DNA from: Cinclus cinclus
Taxonomy: Eukaryota; Chordata; Aves; Passeriformes; Cinclidae
Direction of reading: 5' to 3'
DNA: 64,000 bases
Assembly: GCF_963662255.1 (NCBI RefSeq)
Contig: NC_085049.1
Span: 19,767,915-19,831,914 of the forward strand
Both the position numbers and the translations under genes were made by a program. The notes beneath the pieces were generated by a model. It was not told where the DNA came from and did no database searches. It worked only from the letters and a program-made list of their open reading frames with translations. Below are positions 25,846 through 37,955 of the stretch, piece after piece; the first letter of the stretch is position 1; the number at the start of each line of letters is the position of its first letter.

Positions 25846-27390
25846 TGTGTTGGTTCTGCATGGTCGCATTTTTGGTAGCAGGGGGGCCACAGAGGTGTCT
25901 TCTGTGAGAAGCTGCTGGGAGCTTCCACCGTGTCTGGCAGAGCCAATCCCTGATGGCTCTGAAGATGGACATGGTGCTGGTCAGAGCTGGGCCAATGAGA
26001 GATGATGGTAATGCCTCTGTGCTAACAGATTTTAGAAGAAAATCAGAACAAAGGAGACATGGTTTTTCTTGTTGGAGAAGAGGAGGAGGTGAAACTTGTG
26101 AGGGAAGCAACATGGGGACACCAAGGTCAGTGCAGAAGGAGGGCAGGAGGTGCTCCAGGGGCCAGAGCTGAGATTCCTCTGCAGGCTGTGGTGAGACCAT
26201 GGTGAAGCAGCTGTGTCCCTGCTGCCCATGGGGATCCACAGGGGATGCAGAGATCCACCCACAGCCCATGGGGATCCATGGGGGATGCAGAGATCCACCC
26301 ACAGCCCGTGGGGATCCATGGGGGATGAGAGATCCACCCACAGCCCATGGGGATCCATGGGGGATGTGAGATCCACCCACAGCCCGTGGGGATCCACAGG
26401 GGATGCAGAGATCCACCCACAGCCCGTGGGGATCCATGGGGGATGAGAGATCCACCCACAGCCCGTGGGGATCCATGGGGGATGAGAGATCCACCCACAG
26501 CCCATGGGGATCCATGGGGGATGTGAGATCCACCCACAGCCCATGGGGATCCACAGGGGATGCAGAGATCCACCCACAGCCTGTGGGGATCCATGGGGGA
26601 TGAGAGATCCACCCACAGCCCATGGGGATCCACGGGGGATGTGAGATCCACCCACAGCCCGTGGGGATCCATGGGGGATGAGAGATCCACCCACAGCCCA
26701 TGGGGATCCATGGGGGATGTGAGATCCACCCACAACCTCTGGGGATCCATGGGGGATGTGAGATCCACCCACAGCCCGTGGCAGAGGTGCCCACACCAGA
26801 GCAGGTGGATGCCTGGAGGAGGCTGTGATCCAGTGGGAGATCCAGTGGAGAGAGGGCCCTGCTTCCAGCTGGAGCAGCCTGTCCATGGGGGACTGCACCC
26901 CGTGGGAAGAGAGACCCACACTGCAGCAGTTTTGGGAGGATTGTTTGCCCGTGGGAGGGACTCACGTTGCAGCAGTTTTGGGAGGGCTCATGAGAGTGGA
27001 ACCATGCTGGAGCAGTTCACAGAGAACTGTCTCCAGTGGGAAGGGACCCCACGGTCTCCCAGGGAAGGACTCCTCTCCCTGAGCAGTGCAAGAAAATCTC
27101 AGTGATGAACAGACCAAAAACCCCCACGCTCTGTCCCTGTGCTGTCAGTGGGAAGGAGGGAGGGGCTGGGGGTAGAAAAGGTGTTTTAAGGGCTTACTTT
27201 ATTTCTCATTATCCTCCTCTGATTTTGTTAGTAATAAACTCACTTTGTATCTCTAAGCCGAGCCTGTTTTTCCCTTGGAGTGTTTTTCTCCCAGTCCTTA
27301 TCTCAACTCATGAACTCTTCATAAATTTATTTTCTCTCCTCTGCCCAGCTGTGGCAGGGGAGGGTGTATGAGTGGCTTTTGTGAGTGTCA
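25846..27390 (+). mobile_element. solo LTR-like avian retroviral element with expanded U3
   Basis: The stretch starts TGTGTTGGTTCTGCATGG and ends near GTGAGTGTCA, giving the TG..CA ends expected of an LTR. Conserved phrases include AGAAGCTGCTGGGAGCTTCC, GGCAGAGCCAATCCCTGATG, GTCAGTGCAGAAGGAGG, and late GTAATAAACTCACTTTGTAT with AATAAA at 27233-27238, placing the transcript on the + strand. I recognise this layout as a widespread bird LTR, without a secure family name. About 550 bp in the middle is a minisatellite (26224-26774). After it come two partial duplicates of a CAGCAGTTTTGGGAGG block. No gag, pol or env is present, so it looks like a solo LTR. I could not find a target-site duplication. 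Confidence 0.8.
26224..26774. repeat. GC-rich minisatellite, about 14 units of 39-40 bp
   Basis: Fourteen consecutive units share the blocks GGGGATCCA, GGGGGATG and AGATCCACCCACAGCC. Three variants differ at one spot: GATGCAGAG (40 bp), GATGAGAG (39 bp) and GATGTGAG (39 bp). By variant the order is c, c, a, t, c, a, a, t, c, a, t, a, t, t. Four 40 bp and ten 39 bp units total 550 bp, agreeing with the observed span. The array lies inside the LTR-like element and ends where LTR sequence resumes with CCCGTGGCAGAGG. The unit lacks stops in several frames, so long repetitive ORFs appear on both strands. Confidence 0.97.
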
Positions 27391-27542
27391 AACTACAAAA
27401 AAAAGTCTGTGCTACCCCAAAACACAAGGCACCATCAGTTCATGGTGGGATCTGTGAAATCCATGCCAGGTTATTGTCTGGAGGGGATTCTCAGAGGTCA
27501 CTGCTCTCTTGCCTCTGCCCTATGGCTGGCAGCTCTACCAGG

Positions 27543-28018
27543 GTCATAGAACAGTTTGGTTTGGAAGTGACCTTAATGATCATCTCATGCCCCATGGGCA
27601 GGGACACCTTCCACCACACCTGGTTGTTCAGAACCCCATCCAGCCTGGCCTTGAAGACTTCCAAGGGTGGGGTATCCACAGCTTCTCTGAGAATCCTGTT
27701 CCAGTATCTCACCGTGCTCATAGTAAAGAACTGCTTTTTTAAAATTAATCTAAGTCTACCATCTTTCAAGTTTTTCAAAAATATTTATCTAATAATTTTT
27801 GCATCTTCGTAATGGAAATTCCACAACCTATTAGGCTGTCCAGTGTAGTAAGTTGCTGCCCTTCTGCACAAAATATATTTCTTGACATCTGACTTGAAAT
27901 TCCCCCGGCTATAAGTTGAGATGAATTTTTTCTTGTCTTTTCCACATATGACTGCTATCAAATCTCTCCACAGTCTTTTTCTCTAGGCTGAACAACCACA
28001 AGTCTTTTACTCAAATAG
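27543..28018 (-). mobile_element. CR1 LINE 3' fragment, antisense, diverged
   Basis: GTCATAGAACAGTTTGG with GGAAGTGACCTTAATGATCA, then CCCATGGGCAGGGACACC and CAGCCTGGCCTTGAAGAC, mark an antisense CR1 3' end. Further inside, TTTCTCTAGGCTGAACAACC near 27980-28000 marks the usual deeper CR1 segment. The middle is heavily diverged. It lies 152 bp downstream of the LTR. Confidence 0.85.
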
Positions 28019-29004
28019 CTGTTTTGTTTAAAAACTTCTGAATATTTTCTAATGGTCTATAAGGAAAATACATTCCAAATAACTGTGTGGTGCCCTCAGA
28101 AATATATTCTTGGATTTATCCTTTGGAATGGTGCATCACATCAATACCAAATACTCCAGAGCAGAGTTGAATGTTACCTTTCTGCTTGAACAAGCTTGTA
28201 TATAGTGTTGCTGATTATTCTGTGCACTGTGTAGCTTGGTACTGTGGAGCAATTCTGCAAATATAGGTGTTGAGACTGGGCTCAATAGGAGACAGTTTAG
28301 GTGAAAGAAGTCAATTAATGTGAAGGCTACACAGATCTGTTTTGTGATCCAGTATTGTGCCAGTCAAAATGAGAAAGCTAAAGAGAAATAATTTTTGTAT
28401 GAGTATGATGCTCTTTATAACAATTTCCTCAGGCACTTCACGGTCATTCAAATTCAGTGTATGCTGTTATTGCACAGGTAAATCTATGCCTGGAGACCTC
28501 TGGAGAAAATTAAAATGGGGGTTTCTTCAGGTAGAGTTTGTGGTGAAGCAGTATTGCAAAATTCCATTTTACCACACAGTAAGCAGATAGAGATGCTGGA
28601 CCACTATTCCTTTTCTATCACACAAAGGTGGGAAAAAAAAACAAAGGGGAAAAAAAAAAGAAAGAGATCTAGAGAGCCCTGTGATACTCAGGCCAGTATA
28701 TGAATACAGAAAAAACCGTGGTGGTGAAATGAGTAACAAAGTATGTGGTAAAATAAGGGAAGCGAAGAAGCCTGTTTACTTCTAAGTAACAGAAGTGTTC
28801 CAGCTGACTTCAGCATGGCCAGGATTAAGCTAACAGTACCCTTTTGCCTAGTGCAGTTCTGCTTAGGACTCATAATTTTGGTATTGTGGCTTCTTGGATA
28901 ACAATTTTTTTTTCCTTTTCCCCAGTTTCTTAGCCTTTACTAGCCATTGTTTTTATGTAGTGAACCAGTTCTGTTGTTTAGTCTGACTGAAGGAGATTCC
29001 TTCA

Positions 29005-29360
29005 TGGCAAGGACATGGACCTCTTGGAGTGAGTCCAGAGGAGAAACATCAAAGTTGATTGCAGGGCTGGAGCAGCTCTGCTGTGAGGAAAGGCTGGGAG
29101 AATTGGGATTGCTCAGCTTGGAGAAGAGAAGGCTTTGGGGTGACCTCACTGTGGCCTTCCAGTGCCCAAAGGGAACCCACAGGAAGGATGGAGAGAGACT
29201 ATTTACAAGGACCTGGAGCCATATCCCATTCCTGGAACTACTTAAGGATGGGGCTCTGAGCAACCTGGTCAAGTGGATGGTGTCCCTGCACATGGCATTG
29301 AGGTTGGAACTCAATAATCTTTAAGATCCTTTCCAACCCAAACTATTATCTGATTCTATG
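29005..29360 (+). mobile_element. CR1 LINE 3' end, sense
   Basis: Sense CR1 3' region: GGACCTCTTGGAGTGAGTCC, GGCTGGAGCAGCTCTGCTGTG, GGATGGGGCTCTGAGCAACC, then TTAAGATCCTTTCCAACCC and a terminal ATTATCTGATTCTATG tail. It is 5' truncated, and short ORFs across it are remnants. Confidence 0.94.
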
Positions 29361-30281
29361 TTATTTTCTGCAACATTTTCTTGAGATACGATCAGATACC
29401 CTGTTCAGGTATGCACTTGCTCCAGACTGTTGTCATGGTGCCAAGGTAGTCCCTATGTTTTGTGAATTTCATATTGAATATCTTGTTTGTTTGAGAAGAG
29501 ACCATCTGAGAGATGAGGAAGTTGTAGAGAAAACCTATATAGCGATAATTAGCAATGTTGGTTTCTCTCTAGCGTGATATCTGCTCCCACTGAGCACCTG
29601 TAAGGATGAGTAGGTTTCTGAAAATTGTTATTATGTGAAGCCTACAAAATAAACAATGTTTCCAAGTAGACCAGGAACTTGCTTTCTGTGTTTTCAAAGG
29701 GTCTTTGTTCATCAGAGATTAAAAAATGTAGAGGCAAAGTTAGAAAGTGTTCAGCATGGTTCTACTCCAATGTAAATTAGATCCTTCCTGCTTGCTTCAT
29801 TATTAGCATTTTGATCCTGCAAGGAACACCTCATTCACAGTAATTAGCTATGCAAGACACAATACCTGGTTTTATTCTTTTAAATATAAGCTTTTGACTG
29901 GTTACCTCCATGCAACATTACAATTGCTAACCATGTAACCTTGATTTTCACACTAATTTGGTTTGTAAAATGCACGCTAATGACTATGTCCCTGCTATGT
30001 TTTCTCTTTTCTTTCCCTTCCTGTGAGTACTGCTGGCTCTCTGCTTTATGGAACACTGCACTTGATCCTCTCTGCCAGCTCTAGCTGAGGGTAATATTTG
30101 CTCAGGGTGAGGTGACCTGAAAGTCCAGCTTGACCTGCCAGGGACCATAGTGTGATGGCTGGTACCCACTCTGGACTGGTGGTTCTGAGGGGATGCAGTG
30201 AAGGGGATCTGGTGTAACAGCTCTGTCAAGTCATGCAACACGCAGATATTTACAGATATGTGAACTTGCAAAAATGTTACC

Positions 30282-30301
30282 TTTTTTTTTTTTTTTTTTT
30301 T
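30282..30301. repeat. T homopolymer (20)
   Basis: Uninterrupted run of 20 T with no recognised retroposon beside it. Confidence 0.88.
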
Positions 30302-31774
30302 ATATTCAGCAGAGCTGCTTCTTTCATATCCCACTTAGTTTTATCTTCCCACTGATGAACTACATTTTCATTCCTTCTGACCATCTCCAGCTACAGAAAA
30401 GCAGGTTGGGCTGTAAGTTGCTCCTAAATAGTGCCACCAGCTTAATTGATTTTTTGACATACATTTGTTGAGGGCTAATGTTCTCCCTGACTCTGCTACC
30501 CTTACTTCTGTATGGAGATGACAATGTACAAGACAGATCAAAATCAAGTCTGATTTGCCAAGAGACCTCACAGAAGTTGTGATTTCAGAAGTTCTCATAA
30601 CAGACACTTTGTCTTTAAATCTGTAGGAGCAAAAGTCAGGCCTGTCAGCTGGGACAGGATCTTTCCATGCCTGAGCTGAACTTTGAGCTGGTGTCTGACT
30701 GAGAGGGGGAAAAATTGTAAAACAACAGTAATTATACCTTTTGTTGATAGCAACAGGTGTTTTGGTAATATAGAAGTAAGGTGGACTAGCATGTACATTC
30801 TACTAAAGGTGTATTTGTGCTTAACTCTGTTACAGGCAAGAGGGCGAGAGTTTTCAAAACTCTCTCATTCCAGTATGCTTTTGTGCTGACTTTTGTCAAA
30901 GACATCTGCTACCCACAGTGTCCCTTTGGGTCAGTGTCCCCTTCTGTGATGGAGAATGATGACAGCTCCCTGATCTGCTGCTTCAATTCTTTTCTCTCTA
31001 CCTTTCTGTCTCTGTGTTCGCTCCTAGGTAGCCCCCAGGTCTCCTCAGCTACTGCTGCTATTCCTCAGTCTTTATTAGTATCTCTTTCTAGCCAGCTTTT
31101 TAATCACAGTTAGGGGATCAATTGACTACCCACTAATGCTTTCTGTGCTGCTGTCATGCTGTGTGGGGTCCATGCAGCTTAGCACAGACCTCAGAGGCAG
31201 AGAGTCATTGCAGGGATGAAGGCTAGAAGGACGAATCCATTTTGCACCTGTTTCCTACAGTGTAATGCTTCTGGCATCTCTGCTTTATCCTGCTATGGGC
31301 ATATGAATCCTGCATAAAGATGAGACAGCCCCATTTCCATGGAAATACTACTCCATTAGTCCAATACCAGAATAATCTGCACACCTGGAGTGAAATTCAA
31401 AGTGTTCTAGAAAAGAACATATTTTCATGGACTGTAAAATTATTTGTTCATCATTGGTGTCAGGTAGGAGCTGTAGTTGTTTTGCTGCTGCCTATTCTTT
31501 TGTTGTCTAGATGGCTTTTTTCTTCCTGTAGTAATGCTGTGTAATAGTGTTCTCATGTTATTCTGATAGCTTTGTTGTAGCTTTGAAGGTATAAGAGCAC
31601 AGATAAAACAAACCTTGTCAGGAGAGGAAGTATTTTTTTATAAAAGCAAAGTGTGCTTGGCTCTTGCAGGGCACTCCTCTGCAGATCCCACAAGACAGGT
31701 TTCACTTCTCTTCTGTGGTTGGGGTAGCAAGCAGTTACCCGAGGGATTAGCAGAATCTGAGTTTGCTTACTCGG

Positions 31775-32586
31775 CAAGTTCACTGGTGACACAAAACTGG
31801 GAGGAGTGGCTGATCCCGAGCTCTTCAGAAGGAACTTGACAGGCTGGAGGCATGGGCAGAGAACAGCTGTCTGAAATTCAACAAAGGCAAATGCAGGGTC
31901 ATGCACCTGAGGAGGAACAGCCCCAGCACAGGCTGAAGGTTGACCTGCTGGGAAGCATCTCTGCAGAGAAGGACCAAGGGATCCTGGTGGGAAACAGGCT
32001 GTGCATGAGCCAACAGTGCCTTGGAGGACAGAAAACCAGTGCTGTGCTGGGGTGCATTGGGAACAGCTGTGCCAGCAGATCAGGGAGGTGATGCTGCCCC
32101 TCTGCTCAGCCCTGGTGAGGATCACCTGGAGTGCTGTGTCCAGTTCTGGGCTCCTCTAGACAGAAGAGACATGGAGCTGCTGGAGTGCAACAAAGATGAT
32201 TTAGGGCCTGGAGCATCTCTCTGATGAGGATAGGCTGAGGGAGCTGGGACTGTTCAGCCTTGAGAGGAGACCCTATAAGGGACCCTCATCCCTGTCTCTC
32301 CCTGTCTGCAGGGAGGGCTCAGAGCAGGGCCCAGCAATGGGAAAAGGAATGGGCAGGAACTGATGCCCAGGAAGTTCTACCTGAATATAAGGAAGAACTT
32401 CTTCCCTATGCAGTGACCAAGATTGTCCAGAGAGGGTGTGGAATGTCCCTCAGTGGTGATATCCCAGAACCATTGGGACACAGTCCTGTGCCATGTGCTC
32501 TGGGATGGTCCTGCTTGAGCTGGGAGGTGGGACCAGATGACCCCACTGTGGGCCCTTTTTAATTCAGCCAGGCTGTGAATCTGTAA
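31775..32586 (+). mobile_element. CR1 LINE 3' fragment, sense, longest in window
   Basis: About 810 bp of sense CR1. It enters at the end of the reverse-transcriptase reading frame region (AGTTCACTGGTGACACAAAA, GGGAGGAGTGGCTGA). It continues with GCAGGGTCATGCACCTGAGG, TGGGCTCCTCTAGACAGAAG, GGATAGGCTGAGGGAGCTGG and CTTCTTCCCTATGCAGTGA. The end is a degenerate tail near GGCTGTGAATCTGTAAAC. Several broken ORFs on both strands cover it; none is an intact CR1 protein, so it cannot mobilise itself. Confidence 0.93.
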
Positions 32587-32795
32587 ACTACAGCAGAACC
32601 CCAGTGGAATTAAGTTATATGATACACATTGTAAGTTTGGTTTGCCAAATCTGAAGGAAAAAGTGCACAATTCTTTGAGGTTTTAAATACCTGTATGAGA
32701 TTTTTGTATATTCTGGATTTACCTGATCTAAGCCACAGTTGCTTCTAATCTTATCCAGTAAAATTTAGTGGTGAAAGAGGACCTCAGATGGTAAA

Positions 32796-32948
32796 GAGCG
32801 TGGTGGAGTCACTACCCTTGGAGGTGTTCAAGAAACAACTGGATGTGGCACTCACTGCCCTGGGTTAGTTGGCAAGTTGGTGATGACTCAGAGGTTGCAC
32901 TGGATGACCTTGAAGGTCTTTTCCATTCTAAATTATTCTGTGATTATG
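32796..32948 (+). mobile_element. CR1 3' end of a different subfamily, sense
   Basis: GAGCGTGGTGGAGTCACTAC, GGAGGTGTTCAAGAAACAAC, CTGGATGTGGCACTCACTGC and the tail GGTCTTTTCCATTCTAAATT, then ATTCTGTGATTATG. The wording differs from the neighbour at 31775-32586, so this is a separate insertion from another CR1 subfamily. Confidence 0.88.
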
Positions 32949-35900
32949 TTTTTCCTCTGCCCTTTCCTTTTGTTTCTGTGTGCTGTTTTAATCTTTTCAG
33001 ATCACAAAAATACCCTGGTTCCATTCTCAATTAGCATGTTGTGGTGACATTTGTTTGTGGAATTTTCAATTTATTTTGATGTTGTTTTCATGCTCTACAG
33101 ATCAGGGTTTTGGAAGCCATATAAAATTACTTTGTTAAATATCTCATTAGTGGGTCAGGTGTGATTCATTTTTGAAATCTCCTTAAAATCTGAGTAAATA
33201 CAGATAACGTAAGTTGTGCAGGATTCTTCATTTGGCAGCAATCCAAGTCAGTCACTTCATAGACCTTTTCCCTGTAAATTTAAGAAGTTTATTCCATCTT
33301 ACGGTAAGTACGTTAGCATCCTGTTGTACTTTCAAAGAAGCTAAATACAGTACAACTTGCAAAAATGTGAAAGGTATGCATTTGGCTTTGATGAATGGCC
33401 TTTCCATCAGAATTCATGGTCTTTCAAAAAGCATTTTCTCTGAAATTACGCTTTCAGAGTCTTTTTTCTTTCATTAACATACGCCTTACTGCCACTTACT
33501 GGCAGAGCACTCCAAATTCCTGTCAGAAAGAGTAAATTTAAAAACCACAGATTTCACTTTAATATTTGTCTTTTGATTGCTATGTCTTTATGTTTTGCCT
33601 TCAGTGGATGTCTAGCTACTTATTTGAGGGATAAAAAAGCTGTCTCTGCAAAAATGATGAGCTGAGTGAAAATTATTTTTTACTTTGCTGGTGTGTTAAG
33701 AGCAATTTACGCTGTACTTTGATATTCTTCCCACTGTTTTGGATCTTGCAGTAGTTTCATTTGGATGAAGGAGAGAAACTTTCATTTAAGGGAAGGAACA
33801 GAAAATAAAACAGGTTTGGTACAGGCTGTGTTACAGCCTGTAGGTTCTCTGGGGTTTGAAATTCTGTGCTTAGAGTGCCATGGAAAGACTGCTGGGAGAT
33901 CAGATCCCAAGCCAAATCCTGGAAACCCATGAACAGTCAAAAGAGAAATTAAACATACCACACATCCAGGTTGCAATCAGAATGCTGAGAAATGCTAGCC
34001 TAAATTATCCTCTGAAATTCATACATAGAATATCTCAAATTTAAAATTCACTCTAGAAATTACCGATTTTTTTGGAGAAAATAACTTTAATTTCTATCCT
34101 TACAGCTGCTTAGGCTGTTAATTGAATGACTGAGCTTCAGTCTTGTGCTTTAGGTTCTTTAAGGCACCACTGTGTCTATGAAAATGGTATAAATTGCAAC
34201 AATGTTTAGAGAAAATGAGTTCAGGGTTTTCCAATCAGCTGTGTAGGGTATTACCTCATCTGCTGGGTCAGCACTAAGCACTTGCTCTTCTTACATATTC
34301 ATTACAAAATCATGGCGGTATTTTTTTCATTCATGTATGGAGTTTATTTTCTCTGTTTGTGGCTTATTCCCAGATGTAATGGTCTCTAATTGCATTTTTG
34401 TTGCTGTAGTCTCTCTTTGGAGATGTATGTGTGTGATGCATTACAATATACAATTACATCATTCAGCACTTTGTAATTAACTGAAAATATTCTATCTACC
34501 AAAGAAATCTCTGTTGAAAACTCTCCATGTTCAGGCTTGGCATTTCTTCCTGTGAACACATGCTTCATGTTAGCAATTACAGGGGTGTTTTATCTGATTA
34601 TGGTGTGAGCTTTTGCCTTGGTGGTCTGTCCTTCATTGCAACCTGTTCTGTCACAGGCAGACAGACAAAAGAGCCCCTTTTTTGTTAGTCTGTGTGCCTT
34701 CATTTTTGGAATATGTGGTGGTGTGTGGCAGCTGGGAGAAAGGGAGAAGTGCTGAGTGCTGGCTGCCTGAAATCTTACATCCTCTATTTTTTCACCTTTT
34801 ACTCATCCAATATATGAAACTGTGTGGAGCTATTTCCTGGACCACTCCCTGGGATGAGTGGTATTCATGGTATCTGAGGCTTGAGAGACCTGAGGGAATG
34901 TTGAATCTCTACCCCTGGCTGACCTGACAGCAGAACTCCTTCTCTGAAACATGTGGGGTTTGGGCTTGTGTTGTAGTGGAATGAGCTCTGTGTGGAGTCC
35001 TGTTACATATGCATTACTGCAAGTTCAGTGGAGCTCTTGCATTTCTTTGATGTATTGAATTTGGATGTCTGAATTTTAAGTAGGAGTGGGAGAAGTGATT
35101 TAAACAAAATAGTGTAGCCTGTGACCCACCACTTGCCAAACTCACTGTGAAAGACTTGCCCATTTTGAATTCTGATGTAGAATCATTGCTAATTTATCTT
35201 TAGCAAAGTGTTGTAAAACAACCTCCTCTTCACTGGAATATTTGGAGTGCAGAGTCTGCCAGTCAGTTGTATCTAAAAGTGTCCTCTTCAGGCTTAATGA
35301 AACCTTGGTGAAAATTCTCACTGCTTAAGTGGAAGCTTTCCCACCAAACTATTTAATGAATGAAAAATGCAGGCCATTAATTTATTAATATCCATAAACT
35401 TTTCAGTTGAATCTTGATTTGATTTATGAAAGATTACAAATTTCACAGGTCTCCGAGATTTTCATACAAAAGCTCAGTGAAACTCAGTAGTTCTGGTAAG
35501 GTTTCTCTTTGGGATTTAGCTCTGAAATGAAATGTCCAAGTGCACCACTGTTTGCTGAAAAAAAGAGAAGCTAAATAAAAAAGAGGAGGGTATGTAGGCT
35601 CTGAGAGTCCAAGATAGAGTCATATTTGTTTGTGGTGAAAAGAGTACAGGTCTATGTTGAAAAGTATGAAAATATAAGTAAGACTACAAGAGGGATGCTG
35701 TTAAAAGGAATCTGATTAATCTACTTGTTCTCTGCATATACTAGAGTCACTAAAATCTTATTTACTGGGGGGAAAAAGGGCACAATATTGTTGCTAACTT
35801 GGTTGTTAGCAGTGGGATGGTCTAATATCTACTGTTTCCAGGTGTCATGAATGGCATTGTCAGAGGACCAAGACGAAAATTGAAGGTCTAGGTGGTCCAC

Positions 35901-36235
35901 TTGTGTAGAATTTTTACTAGTGATACAAAAAAGAGAAAAGAATCTAATCTGACTTTCTAATTACAGGTCATATTGCAACAGATTACATGTGTGGGGGAAA
36001 AAACATTTTCTCTAAGTGTGACTTTTTTGGCTAGACACAACTGAGGAAAAATGTTGTTCAATATACAACATTCAAAAAGTAATTTTGCGATAATTTTTGT
36101 CCACCCCTTTAAAGGCTATCTAGACATGTGTGGAGAACAACAACACTTGAATATCTCTCTTTAATTGACTTAGAGAGCGGTAAAAATATATTAGAGATAC
36201 TGTGGGAAGATGAAACCAGAAGGCACAGTTATATG

Positions 36236-36484
36236 TAATGGCAGGGCAGGAGGGAATGGCTTTGAACTAACAGAGAGTAGGTTTACATTGGACATTAGGA
36301 AGAAAGTCTTCACTGAGGGTGGAAAGGCACTGGCACAGGTTGCCCAGAGATGCTGTGGATCCCCCATCCCTGGAAGTGTTCAAAGCCAGGTTGACTGGGG
36401 CTTGGAGCAGCCTGGTCTAATGAAGGGTGTTGAAACAAGATGACCTTTAAGGTCTCTTCCAGCTTAGGCCATTCCATGATTTTA
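36236..36484 (+). mobile_element. CR1 LINE 3' end, sense
   Basis: GGTTTACATTGGACATTAGG, AGAAAGTCTTCACTGAGGGT, GGCACAGGTTGCCCAGAGAT, CCATCCCTGGAAGTGTTCAA and a tail CCATTCCATGATTTTA. It is a clear, short, 5'-truncated copy. Confidence 0.93.
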
Positions 36485-37297
36485 TATATCTCTTATCAAA
36501 AGCCAACAGCCAACCTGTGCTGTCTTCCATGAGATTCGTCATGTGAATAAAGAAAGCTAAAGGAAAATTTAGAAGCTTGATTTTGGGGACTATCAAAATC
36601 AGACAACTCAGTTTTCAAAAGGTGAAAAATCATGACAATTTTTCTGTGACATGTCTTGGTAAAAGGATGAAAACTAAAGCAGCAGAGTGAGTATTAGAGG
36701 CAGAATGGAGTAATTTTCTCAGACAGAGAAACAAGTCCGGCCCAAGGATATATCTTTGGAAATGCTGAATGGAAACTGCAGTCATCATGTTTGAGTGTTA
36801 TTGTTACATGTTAACAAGTACTGAGAGTGGGTTCAACATGAGCCTAATTAATGACCTCTCATCCCTACTGGGGACTCGGATATTCCCTGCTGGTACACTC
36901 CAAGTTGTTTGCTCTTTTGCCCCATCCTCTTCCAGGTCACAAGGCTCAAATGCTTGCTGATAGAAAACTGTCCCTCCTCAGCCTAGCCATTAAACTGGGG
37001 CTGAAATAGGCCCCAAAAACAAAGTGGAGGGAAAGGCTCTAGACTCAAGTAGCTTGCCATTGTGTACTGCTTATTACTAAGGGAGTATTCAATTCAGTGC
37101 ATTCCCGTTGTGTTAACAGCTTCCTGTTGCTCTGGACATTCATTAGTTTGCCCTGGATTTGTGTTAGGTTTGGGAATTGCTTTAAGTGAAAAATAAAATT
37201 GATTTTAGCTTGATAGGAAGCTCAAAATCTACTTGCTGAGTCTGACAATATCTTAAAAATAACAAAATAGTATGATGTCCTAGTAGTTACTGTGATT

Positions 37298-37512
37298 TCA
37301 CAGAATCATTAAGGTTGGAAAAGCCTTCCAAGGTCATCGAGCCCAATCTTTGGCCAATCACCACATTGTCAATTAAAGCATAGCACTGAGTGCAGCGTCC
37401 AGTCATTTCTTGAACACCTCCAGGTATGGTAACTCCACCACCTCCCTGGGCAGTCCATTCCAATGCTTAACCACCTCTTCGTGGAGAAATCCTTTCTGAC
37501 ACTTCATGGTTT
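37298..37512 (-). mobile_element. CR1 LINE 3' end, antisense
   Basis: TCACAGAATCATTAAGGTTGG, then CAAGGTCATCGAGCCCAATC, GAACACCTCCAGGTATGG and CCACCACCTCCCTGGGCAG. This is an antisense 3' terminus of the subfamily whose tail carries the GTTGGAAAAGACCTCC type wording. It is truncated near 37512. Confidence 0.93.
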
Positions 37513-37955
37513 GTTCAGCTGCCAGAATACAGTAGCAGTTTATTGAAATTTGTCATTGTTTTCTCCAAATTGCAACCTCGAACAGAGAGTGCCACATCAT
37601 TTGTTTCAGCCTCTTTCCTCAGGGAATGTAATTACACCTGGAAAAGGACGGTGGGGAGAGCCGGGGGCCCTAGTGGATTCCAGAGCTGTCCAGGGTCCTG
37701 ACACGTAAGAAACAGCATCTAGTGAGGGGCCAAGCCGCCCTGGCTGGAGCAGGAAGTGAACTGGATTATGTGAATTTTATGATGCTAAAAACAAGGGAAG
37801 CACCGAGTCAGTAAGGAAAGGCCTTTGTGTGAAATTAGTTTTCAGACTCTAATGCATAATTGTGCTATCTTGGTCTTAGGTTGGGTTGGGTCCCTGAGGC
37901 CTGACCCCCCTGTTTGGCTGCACTCTCAGTAGAGGAGTGAGCCCCAAAAGTAGTT

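Noticed and set aside
25817..26965. Long minus-strand ORF (382 codons) and overlapping ORFs of 295 and 264 codons, rich in a 13-residue repeat
   Set aside because: Produced by the 39/40 bp minisatellite, whose unit lacks stop codons in several frames. All three minus frames and one plus frame are open over the same DNA, which is the signature of repeat DNA, not a gene.
31553..32125. 190-codon minus-strand ORF
   Set aside because: Lies largely antisense to the CR1 fragment at 31775-32586 and resembles no protein I know.
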